In this document: positions 7,929-15,036 of the stretch, piece by piece
Layout of the letters: every line of letters begins with the position of its first letter
Numbering within the stretch: position 1 is the first letter of the stretch
Source of the DNA: Tannerellaceae bacterium
GTDB lineage: Bacteria; Bacteroidota; Bacteroidia; Bacteroidales; Tannerellaceae
Direction of reading: 5' to 3'
DNA: 64,000 nt
Assembly: GCA_031271045.1 (NCBI GenBank)
Contig: JAISWO010000003.1
Span: 1 to 64,000, forward strand
Position numbers and translations under genes: made by a program
The notes under the pieces: model-generated
Databases searched by the model: none
What the model was told of the DNA's origin: nothing
What the model saw: the letters and a program-made list of their open reading frames with translations, nothing else

Positions 7929-8332
7929 CAAGAGGACTAAGAAATAAGAACCCCGGCAACATACGCCGGTCCGCGCGGCCCCCCTTCGCCGGGGAGGTCG
8001 TGCCCTCCGGCGACGCCTCCTTCCGTCAGTTCAAGACGATGGAATACGGCTATGCCGCCATGTTCACCCTTCTGGCTTGTTATCTGCGTACCGGGCGTAA
8101 TACGGTAGACCGTATCATACGCTCCTGGGCGCCACCCTCGGAAAACAACACCCTGTCCTATGTGGGTAAGGTGGAAAGGCTCAGCGGCGTCCCGCGCTAC
8201 CAGGCGCTCACCGCAGGCGACGGGGAGAGGCTCGTGCGCATCGTGGCGGCCATGGCGCAGGTAGAGAATGGGACGGCGGCCGATATGGCGCAGGTAAAAG
8301 CGGGCTTTGTCCTTCAAGACGACATCAGATGA
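7925..8332 (+). CDS. endolysin-like cell wall hydrolase (structural protein P5-type)
   Basis: This 135-residue protein begins TRGLRNKNPGNIRRS, the signature of a lysozyme-like family common in Bacteroidota phages and often labelled structural protein P5 or virion lytic enzyme. Other shared features are the FRQFKTMEYGYAAMF segment, LLACYLRTGRNTVDRIIRSWAPP, and a central glutamate and serine region (SENNTLSYVGKVERLSG). It likely cleaves peptidoglycan during lysis or entry. It has no signal peptide. It overlaps the capsid stop (ATGA) and the next gene (ATGA), so the three are one translational unit. With the next two genes it forms a compact lysis cassette between capsid and tail genes. Confidence 0.75.
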   Translation: MTRGLRNKNPGNIRRSARPPFAGEVVPSGDASFRQFKTMEYGYAAMFTLLACYLRTGRNTVDRIIRSWAPPSENNTLSYVGKVERLSGVPRYQALTAGDGERLVRIVAAMAQVENGTAADMAQVKAGFVLQDDIR

Positions 8333-8682
8333 TGGATAACTACTACATAGGCGAAATAGCGGTAGCGGCAATCAGTGCGATGATCGCCTGGGTTGCCGGG
8401 CGGCGGCAGCAGAAAAGCGAGGCCCGCCGCATCGAGGTGGAAGTATTGGAAAAGGCGATACAGACCATCGACCGCGACGTAGTGAGCCCCCTGGCACAGC
8501 GGCTGCGCGAGACGCAGCAGGAACTGGAGAAGTTAGAAAAATCCTGTAAACAACTGCAAGATGCTATCAATAAGATATACGATTGTGACTCTCTGCCTTC
8601 TTGCCCTGTCGTTGCCGAGCTGCGTCGTCAGGAGGGAGGCCACGCAAAGCCGGCAGAGCCAGGAAACGGCGGTAGCCGATAG
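8329..8682 (+). CDS. single-pass membrane protein with coiled coil, putative holin or spanin partner
   Basis: The 117-residue protein has one hydrophobic segment near the N terminus (residues about 7-22, GEIAVAAISAMIAWVAG) followed by a charged RRQQKSEARR turn and a long coiled-coil-like helix (residues about 30-80, rich in E/K/L with heptad spacing). The C terminus is Gly/Pro-rich (PAEPGNGGSR). An N-terminal anchor plus periplasmic coiled coil is the usual layout of an inner-membrane spanin component. It could equally be a small holin. Its 3' end overlaps the following lipoprotein gene by 122 bp in another frame, as in Rz/Rz1 pairs. No family is recognised with certainty. Confidence 0.55.
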   Translation: MMDNYYIGEIAVAAISAMIAWVAGRRQQKSEARRIEVEVLEKAIQTIDRDVVSPLAQRLRETQQELEKLEKSCKQLQDAINKIYDCDSLPSCPVVAELRRQEGGHAKPAEPGNGGSR

Positions 8683-9079
8683 CGTAAGCGTCCTGCGCCG
8701 CGAGAAGGTACAGCCTCTTGTCGTACCCTCTGCGAGCGCGAGCCTCTCGCTGCCGGCGCAGCGGCTGGACAGCCTGCCCGAAGGGGCCTCATACGTCCAG
8801 AGGGAAGGACGGGCACAGGCGGCCGTCATGCGCGTGGATGAGCATTTTCTCTTCACCGCCTCCTGCGACAGCCTTACCCTGCTCGTCACGGAACTGGAGA
8901 CGGAGATATATCGTTTAAACAGGCAGACCAGCGCGTTTAACCAGGATTTAAACGAGACAAAAATAACGGAAGTACGCAGGCTGACCCTCTGGGATCAGTT
9001 GCAGATATGGGTGGGACGCATCCTGCTATTACTACTTTCCGGATACATACTACTGAGATATTTTAAACTCATAAAATAA
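8561..9079 (+). CDS. putative unimolecular spanin: lipoprotein signal plus C-terminal membrane segment
   Basis: This is a 172-residue protein that starts inside the previous gene in another frame. The N terminus is a lipoprotein signal with the lipobox LSLPSC (Cys21), so the mature protein should be anchored in a lipid leaflet. The middle is hydrophilic and has a helical region (LLVTELETEIYRLNRQ). The last about 25 residues are a hydrophobic helix (LQIWVGRILLLLLSGYILLR) ending in basic residues. A lipidated N terminus with a C-terminal transmembrane segment is the architecture of u-spanins such as phage T1 gp11, which fuse inner and outer membranes in the last step of lysis. The function is inferred from topology and position only. 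It is followed 8 bp later by the tail tube gene. Confidence 0.55.
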   Translation: MLSIRYTIVTLCLLALSLPSCVVRREATQSRQSQETAVADSVSVLRREKVQPLVVPSASASLSLPAQRLDSLPEGASYVQREGRAQAAVMRVDEHFLFTASCDSLTLLVTELETEIYRLNRQTSAFNQDLNETKITEVRRLTLWDQLQIWVGRILLLLLSGYILLRYFKLIK

Positions 9080-9086
9080 ATAAAAA

Positions 9087-9602
9087 ATGGAAAGATTGAT
9101 TATCAAAGCCCGCGTCGAAGGCGTGGACTTTGCGCCTGTCATCACCTCCGAGGCCGGCATAACGACGGCCGTCTGGACGGCGCAACCCGTTATGCTGCGG
9201 GATGATGAAGTTACCATCGTCGAGGGCGATCCGGAAGAGACGGAAGTCTTCTCGCACGAGAACGACGCCCCCGAAGACTACGAAGTGTCCGGACAGGGCA
9301 TCTCCGCCACCGGCTCGTTCATAAAAGCCTCCTATGCCCAGATGGCTACCTTGATGGGCGGTAAGATACCGGTGGACGGCGAGGGCGACCCGCTGGGGAT
9401 GTACCTGCACTCGTCAAAGAAAAAGGTCCTCGAGACGGCTGTGCGCTTCCGTCTGAAAAACGGCGGTTCTATCATCCTGCCCTACGCAAAGGGCTCGGTA
9501 CAGTTTAACGCGAATGTCGGTTATGACGGTGTGCTGAAACACCCGTTCCGGTTCCGCGCCCTGGCGCAGGGTGCCTTTGAAACCGACCTGATCCTCGCTT
9601 AA
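9087..9602 (+). CDS. major tail tube protein
   Basis: The protein is 171 residues. It begins MERLIIKARVEGVDFAP and contains long beta-rich stretches with the ATGSFIKASYAQMATLMGG motif, followed by VRFRLKNGGSIILPYAKGSVQFN and HPFRFRALAQG. This is the pattern of siphovirus tail tube proteins of the lambda V / Mu-like B3 group, which stack into hexameric rings. It is followed at once by the G/GT chaperone gene pair, which is the conserved order for a long-tailed phage (tube, chaperones, tape measure). No signal peptide or membrane segment is seen. It has an A/T-rich leader (AAATAAAAA) in front of the ATG. Confidence 0.7.
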   Translation: MERLIIKARVEGVDFAPVITSEAGITTAVWTAQPVMLRDDEVTIVEGDPEETEVFSHENDAPEDYEVSGQGISATGSFIKASYAQMATLMGGKIPVDGEGDPLGMYLHSSKKKVLETAVRFRLKNGGSIILPYAKGSVQFNANVGYDGVLKHPFRFRALAQGAFETDLILA

Positions 9603-9604
9603 CG

Positions 9605-10066
9605 ATGGAATCGGGCAGGATCGGACTGGAGGCGGCGAACCTTCTTTTGGACAGGGGCATACGGTTTACGCTCACAGGAGCGCCGTTCTTCCTGCGCCTT
9701 TTCGGGCTTCACCGCTTCCACATCCGCCCGCTGCGGGCGGGCACGATCGTAGAGATCTACCGCTTAATGCACGAGCATGCGCTCAATGATATTAAGACGG
9801 AGGCAGAGGCCAACGCCTCAGTAGATAAGATAGCCCTTGTGGTTGCAACGGCTGTGCTGAACGACAGAAGACGCCTTCGCTGGCAGAAGGGGGTAGCCGC
9901 CCTCTTCTGTTACCATATACCGGCCGCGGAGCTCTTTAAGATCTATATGATCATCGCCCGCCTGAGCAGTGTGGCGGATTTTATGACTATTACCGGATAC
10001 TTCCGCCTTCAGGCACAGACGATGATGAGAGCGAAAATTCCGGGGCAAAGGGTAAAGGGGAGTTAA
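9605..10066 (+). CDS. tail assembly chaperone, G-like (zero-frame product)
   Basis: This 153-residue protein starts 2 bp after the tail tube stop. It is mostly helical, with LFGLHRFHIRPLRAGTIVEIYRLMHEHALND, then KIALVVATAVLNDRR. It has no membrane signal. It occupies the position of gene G between the tail tube and the tape measure. A slippery heptamer A AAG GGG lies at 10054-10060, only three bases before the stop, so a fraction of ribosomes should shift -1 and add the next reading frame. The call rests on position, size and the slippery site. The protein itself has no motif I can name. Confidence 0.68.
   Translation: MESGRIGLEAANLLLDRGIRFTLTGAPFFLRLFGLHRFHIRPLRAGTIVEIYRLMHEHALNDIKTEAEANASVDKIALVVATAVLNDRRRLRWQKGVAALFCYHIPAAELFKIYMIIARLSSVADFMTITGYFRLQAQTMMRAKIPGQRVKGS
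10054..10060 (+). promoter_or_regulatory. -1 ribosomal frameshift slippery site for the GT fusion
   Basis: AAAGGGG here is read A AAG GGG in the upstream frame, which is a standard X XXY YYZ heptamer. Shifting -1 gives AAA GGG and then GAG TTA AGA GGT TAT ATG with no stop, so translation runs straight into the second frame. The zero-frame stop TAA follows at 10064-10066. Confidence 0.72.
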
Positions 10067-10074
10067 GAGGTTAT

Positions 10075-10302
10075 ATGGATGGCCTTCATAGCCCCTTCGG
10101 TCTTATCGGGCAGATAAAAGAGAGGACGGGATACTCACACCGCTACATCCTCTGGGGGCAACCCTGGGCGCTCTTCCTCCTGGAGTCCGCCGATGCACCG
10201 CACTACGTCAAAGGACGCCGACCGCCACCGGTGGCCGAGTCCATCGACGAACTCGAAAGTTTCTTAGGTAACAAAGCAAAACGTATCTATCGTGGCTCTT
10301 GA
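10075..10302 (+). CDS. GT-fusion C-terminal part of the tail assembly chaperone
   Basis: This 75-residue frame is in the -1 frame relative to the upstream chaperone gene. Its own ATG at 10075 may not be used. If the slip at 10054-10060 occurs, the product is about 232 residues: 152 from the first frame, five linking residues, then this frame. It carries hydrophobic/aromatic segments (YSHRYILWGQPWALFLLESADAPHY) and a C-terminal acidic stretch ending AKRIYRGS. In the lambda paradigm the T part binds the tape measure protein. Its 3' end overlaps the tape measure start by 11 bp, as expected. Alone it would be an orphan small protein of unknown function. Confidence 0.62.
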   Translation: MDGLHSPFGLIGQIKERTGYSHRYILWGQPWALFLLESADAPHYVKGRRPPPVAESIDELESFLGNKAKRIYRGS

Positions 10303-13300
10303 TCCTGTACAGATCGACATACAAATGCGGCAGAACGTCGCCCAGGAGGCCGACAAGGCCTCGCAGTCGTTCACGCAATTTACCCAAGGCGTAACCGAGG
10401 GGCAAAGCGCCATCGACCGTGCGCTCGATAAATTGGGGTATAGCATCGAAGAGAGCACTGAGGACATGCAGCAAAAGCTCCGCGAGAGGGTGCGCGAGTC
10501 CAAATCGCTCATCGAAGAGATGGAATCGTTGACCAGAAGTCTCCCCAAGGCGGCCGGCAAACAGACGGGATACCAGAAGTCGGAGACGCTGAGCGAGCTG
10601 GAAGCGGTCAAAAAAGCCTTATGGGAAGAGAAGGGCAGGCTGACCGAGCTGGAGAGCAAGCTGAAGGCTGCCTCCGAGGCATCCCGGCGCCTGGTCGCGC
10701 AGAAGAGTGACCTGCGCGAAGAGATGACGCGCCTGAAGATCGCCGGCCAGGAGAACACGGACGAGTACCGCCGCATGGCCGAGGAGATGACCGTTCTGGA
10801 GAACGCCACGCAGGAGGTAGGCAAACAGATACGCCTTTTGGGTAAAAGCGATAATGTCTTCCGCGGCATCGTGGGGGGCTTCTCCGGCCTATCCGGGGCC
10901 CTGACGGCCGGGGCTGGGGCGGCGTCGCTGTTCGGCAAAAAGAGCGAGAGCCTCGAGGAGGTGCAGACGCGCCTGCAGGCGCTCCTGTCCATTACCGTCG
11001 GGCTGCAGGGTACGTACAACACCCTTCAGGAGACGGCCGCCTTCCGGACGGTCGTCGTCGCCAAAGCCCAGCAGGCCTGGACGGCGGCACAGACAGTCCT
11101 CAATACCCAACTGGGTATCTCGGTCGGACTGTCCAAGGCGCTGATGATAAGCGGCGTCGGTCTTTTGCTGGCCGGCACAGCGGCCCTGGTGGCGCTCTAC
11201 AAAAACTGGAACAGGGAACAGAAAGAAATAAACGAGGCGCGCCGGGAAGGCGCCCGGAGCGCACAGGCGGAGATCACACAGGTGAAATCTCTCGAGGCCG
11301 TGCTGAAAAACAGCAATAACACCTATAACGCGCGCCGGACGGCCTTAGACGAGCTGAAAAAGTTGATGCCCTCCTACAATGCCCTGCTGGATAAGGAGGG
11401 CAACCTTATCAACGACAATACGGATGCGCTGAAGAAATATATCGAACAGGTTAAAAACGCCGCGATGGCGAAAATATATGCCGACCGCCTGGCCGCCGCC
11501 GAGACGGCGTATAACGACTGGGTCAGTAACCTGACCCGGCGCGAGGAAGACGTTCTGTTTTCCGTCTCCATAGGAGAGGTTAAGCCCGAAGATGACTATG
11601 CGGCCCGGGTGCTCGACGAAAAAAGACGGCGTCTTCTCGGAAAAATAGAGGCTTACGAAAAGCAGCTCGGCATATACCAGGCCCAGGCGCTCGACGGGGC
11701 TACGCCGGCGGAAGGGACGGAGGCTTATTGGAAGCGACAGCAGGACGCCGCCCGGTCGGCCCTGGCGGTGATGGACGATGCACAGAAGGGATCGCAGGCG
11801 TGGAACAGGATCGTGGCGGAATACAACCAGGCGACGGAGAAGCTGAAGGCCTGGGAGATGACAGGCGCCAAAGAGGAGGGACAGGCGAAAAGCGCCCGGC
11901 AGAAACTCGCCGAAGAAGAGGTGAAGGGGCGGGTCGAATTAGACGCCCTGCTACTCGAGGCGATGGACGAAGGGGCGAAAAAACGCCTCAGGCAGGCGGA
12001 GAACGAAAGGGACAAAGAGCTTGAGATGATACGCCTCAAACGTGCACAAATAGCGGATCTCGAGACAAAAGCACAAAAAGACAATAGATATACGTCGCAG
12101 GAGAAAGCCCATGCCGCCGCCCTGGCACAGGACCTCGACGCACAGGAAAAAGCCGTCACGGTCAAATACGAGGCGGCCGTCAGGCGTATCAACGAGGCGT
12201 CCCAAAAAGCCCTCGAAGGCGTATGGAAGGATGTATACAAAGACCTTGCCTCAGAGCTCGAGCGCGAGCTGCTGGAGATAGAACGCTCGTACGACGAGCG
12301 CGCGAAAATCATAAAAGAAGAAACGACGGACGCCACCGACAGCGAGACGCAACTGCACCGCCTGGCCCTCGAAAGGGAAAGGGCGATCACCATCGCACGC
12401 ACGCAGAACCTCCTGAAGGTAGGGGATGCGGAAAAAGAGATCGCCCTCGAACGGCAGGCATTAGCTAATAAGCATGTGCTGCTCGAAGCCGACAAGGAAA
12501 AGAAACTGCTGAAGATAGAGATCGAAGCGGTCAAAAAAAGGCTCAAATATCTCCAGGTCTTACAGTTATTAGGCTTTAAGGGGCTGGAACAGGAGATACG
12601 GGAGACCGAGGTGCGCCTGAACGCTCTGACGGAAAGCCTGGGCGAGCTGGGAGGGAAGAAAGCGGCCGAATGTATCGAGGGCATTGAGGCCATCGCCACC
12701 GCCCTGGCGTCGGTCGGTGGGGACACGGGGGACTTCTTCTCCGCCCTGGCGGCGCAGATAAGCAATCTCGGAAAGGTGATCTCCACCTCGGCGACACCCT
12801 ATGAGCGCATCGCGGCGGGCGTTGGTGCGATCGTGAGCGTCATCACAACACTCACCTCCGCCGCCGAACGTAACAGGGAGGCGGAGAAGGAGTTTTATCG
12901 CAACGGCATCGCCCTGGCGCATGAATACGCCCTGGCGCTCAATGAGCTCGTACGTACGCAGGCCAAACTGTCGGGCGGAGGGTTCGTCACCGATTACCAC
13001 AGGGAGATACAAAACAGCTTCCTGGCGCTCACCGACGCGACAAATAATTACAACAACGCCCTGGCGGAGCTGGCAAAAGGACAGGCTAAAATAAGCCTCC
13101 GCGATGTCGTCGACTGGGGCAGCATAGCCGACTTTGCAGGCGCCGGCGCGGCCATCGGGGCCGGCATAGGCAGTATCATACCGGGCATAGGAACGGCCGT
13201 CGGCCTGGTGGTCGGATCGGTGGTCGGATGGATAACAGGCGGCATCGCGCAGATCTTCGGCGGCGGAGGAAAAAAAGAGGTCCAGTTCGCCGGCCTGCTG

Positions 13301-14068
13301 GAGGTGTTCCCCGAACTGGTGACGGCCTCCGGCGAGCTAAACAAGGAACTGGCCAGGGCCATCATCAACACCGACCAGGTAGACGAAAACACAAAGCAGC
13401 TCCTTCAGAACGCCCTCGACTGGGCGGACGCCATCGACGCCGCCAACGAACAGATAAAAAGTGTCGTGACGGAGCTGGCCGGCGACCTGGGCAATAGCCT
13501 GCGCGAGGCGATCGTAGGGGCGTGGAAGGCGGGCGAAGACGCCAGCGCCGCCATGTTCGACGCCGCCGGCAAGTCACTCGAACATTTTGTCGAGAACCTC
13601 CTTTTCTCCCTTTTGTTCTCCGACATATTCACCGCGTTCAGCGACCGCCTGGCCGCCTCACTGAATCCCGTAACCGGCGATGGGGACGTACTGGACGATT
13701 ACGACTACCTGATGGAAGCGATGGACGAGCGCGACGATTTTTATATCAGTCTTTTGGATATGTTCAAGAATCGCGCAAAGGAGCGGGGATATAACATGTG
13801 GGAGGATGATACCGCCGCGCGAACGGGTATGTCGCGAGGTATAGAGTCCATCTCGCAGGACAGCGCAGATAAGATAGAAGGGGGCATCTATGCGCTACGC
13901 ATCACGGCAAACAATATTGAGAACCTGACGCGCGAGGAGAGGGATATTCTCTCTTCTATGATGTCGCACATAGGCAGGATCGTGGAGAACACGGAGTACT
14001 GCCGCTTTTTGAAGGACATCAACGAACGATTGACGGATATACAACTAAGAGGAGTAATCATACGATGA
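10292..14068 (+). CDS. tail tape measure protein
   Basis: At 1258 residues it is the largest gene of the prophage, as expected of the protein that sets tail length and enters the cell with DNA. It is rich in Ala, Glu and Lys, with long coiled-coil stretches (residues about 50-180 and 500-770). There are hydrophobic segments near residue 280 (ALMISGVGLLLAGTAALVAL) and at about 950-990 (Gly/Ala-rich AGAAIGAGIGSIIPGIG, then VGLVVGSVVGWITG). It follows the G/GT chaperone genes with an 11-bp overlap and precedes the distal tail gene with a 4-bp overlap. Very low motif content makes length, composition and location the main evidence. Confidence 0.85.
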   Translation: MALDPVQIDIQMRQNVAQEADKASQSFTQFTQGVTEGQSAIDRALDKLGYSIEESTEDMQQKLRERVRESKSLIEEMESLTRSLPKAAGKQTGYQKSETLSELEAVKKALWEEKGRLTELESKLKAASEASRRLVAQKSDLREEMTRLKIAGQENTDEYRRMAEEMTVLENATQEVGKQIRLLGKSDNVFRGIVGGFSGLSGALTAGAGAASLFGKKSESLEEVQTRLQALLSITVGLQGTYNTLQETAAFRTVVVAKAQQAWTAAQTVLNTQLGISVGLSKALMISGVGLLLAGTAALVALYKNWNREQKEINEARREGARSAQAEITQVKSLEAVLKNSNNTYNARRTALDELKKLMPSYNALLDKEGNLINDNTDALKKYIEQVKNAAMAKIYADRLAAAETAYNDWVSNLTRREEDVLFSVSIGEVKPEDDYAARVLDEKRRRLLGKIEAYEKQLGIYQAQALDGATPAEGTEAYWKRQQDAARSALAVMDDAQKGSQAWNRIVAEYNQATEKLKAWEMTGAKEEGQAKSARQKLAEEEVKGRVELDALLLEAMDEGAKKRLRQAENERDKELEMIRLKRAQIADLETKAQKDNRYTSQEKAHAAALAQDLDAQEKAVTVKYEAAVRRINEASQKALEGVWKDVYKDLASELERELLEIERSYDERAKIIKEETTDATDSETQLHRLALERERAITIARTQNLLKVGDAEKEIALERQALANKHVLLEADKEKKLLKIEIEAVKKRLKYLQVLQLLGFKGLEQEIRETEVRLNALTESLGELGGKKAAECIEGIEAIATALASVGGDTGDFFSALAAQISNLGKVISTSATPYERIAAGVGAIVSVITTLTSAAERNREAEKEFYRNGIALAHEYALALNELVRTQAKLSGGGFVTDYHREIQNSFLALTDATNNYNNALAELAKGQAKISLRDVVDWGSIADFAGAGAAIGAGIGSIIPGIGTAVGLVVGSVVGWITGGIAQIFGGGGKKEVQFAGLLEVFPELVTASGELNKELARAIINTDQVDENTKQLLQNALDWADAIDAANEQIKSVVTELAGDLGNSLREAIVGAWKAGEDASAAMFDAAGKSLEHFVENLLFSLLFSDIFTAFSDRLAASLNPVTGDGDVLDDYDYLMEAMDERDDFYISLLDMFKNRAKERGYNMWEDDTAARTGMSRGIESISQDSADKIEGGIYALRITANNIENLTREERDILSSMMSHIGRIVENTEYCRFLKDINERLTDIQLRGVIIR

Positions 14069-15036
14069 CGGGCGAGTGTATCATAGACGGAACAGATATA
14101 GCCGCGCTGGGGGTATTTATTATCCGCGGTGGCGACAATGACCTGCTCTCCTTCCCTGCGCGGAAGGAGCCACAGCAGAACGACTGGTATGAGTACGACG
14201 GCATAGATGCCGACCTGTCGCAGGCGTACTTCAAAGAGAAAATCGTAGAAGTGGGCTTTTATATCACCAACTCGGTGCCGGGGCGACTGGAGGAAAGGCT
14301 GTACGGGTTCTTCGACCTGGTAAGCACGCCGGGCATACACCAAGTGTATGTGCGCGCCTTTGGACGGGCCTTCCGTTTGCGGTACCTCGACGTTCCGCAG
14401 ACGAAGCAACGAGGCGGGCTCATAAAGCCCGGAGCGAAGAGCGCAACGTTCACCGTGCGCTTTTCGATGGACGACCCCTCACAGCTCTTCGCGCTGGACA
14501 GCCCGCAGCCGACGACCCCGTACGGCGGTAAGACCTATGTGGAGGTCGACGGGACGGACCTCTGCCGGTTCGGCATCATCGTCAACGAATGTTATAGCAC
14601 CGTCCTGCCGTACCCTGCCCTGAAGGAGCCTCTTATCATCAAAGAACAGTATATGACGGGCCTTCTCGCCCATTCTGCACAGGAGCAGACGTTCGATGTG
14701 AAACAGGTCGTTGTAGCCTGCACCATGCGCGCGCGCTCGACACAGGAGTTTTACCAAAACTACGAGGCCCTGTTCCGGAGTGTCACCGCCGGCGAAGAGA
14801 TCACGCTCTCCACCTTCGCCGGCGATGAAGAGTGTTTCTACGCCGAGATGGAGAACTTTAAAAAACTTGCACCCTTCTCCCGCCGGCCGATGGCCTCGTT
14901 CGATCTGCGCTTCACCTGCACAGAGAGCGGAGAGGCTAATATCCTGCTGGCAACCGAGGACGGCTGTCTGATCGTAACAGAAGACAGCGACGAAATAGAT
15001 GAAGAATTTATAGACATGAAACAGTATGGCAACTAA
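14065..15036 (+). CDS. distal tail (Dit-like) protein
   Basis: This 323-residue protein overlaps the tape measure stop by 4 bp. The two halves look alike: residues about 1-150 and about 160-300 each contain a strand-rich FxII start (ALGVFIIRGG; RFGIIVNECYS), a P.LKEP or RKEPQ motif, a GFYITNSVPG/E-type turn and a late YxVRFxxxxP or FDLRFTCTES strand. That suggests tandem Dit-like domains joining the tail tube to the tail-tip complex. It is expected directly after the tape measure in siphoviruses and is so here. The C terminus is acidic (SDEIDEEFIDMKQYGN). It overlaps the following fibre gene by 11 bp. The family is inferred from position and fold-like pattern. Confidence 0.6.
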   Translation: MTGECIIDGTDIAALGVFIIRGGDNDLLSFPARKEPQQNDWYEYDGIDADLSQAYFKEKIVEVGFYITNSVPGRLEERLYGFFDLVSTPGIHQVYVRAFGRAFRLRYLDVPQTKQRGGLIKPGAKSATFTVRFSMDDPSQLFALDSPQPTTPYGGKTYVEVDGTDLCRFGIIVNECYSTVLPYPALKEPLIIKEQYMTGLLAHSAQEQTFDVKQVVVACTMRARSTQEFYQNYEALFRSVTAGEEITLSTFAGDEECFYAEMENFKKLAPFSRRPMASFDLRFTCTESGEANILLATEDGCLIVTEDSDEIDEEFIDMKQYGN

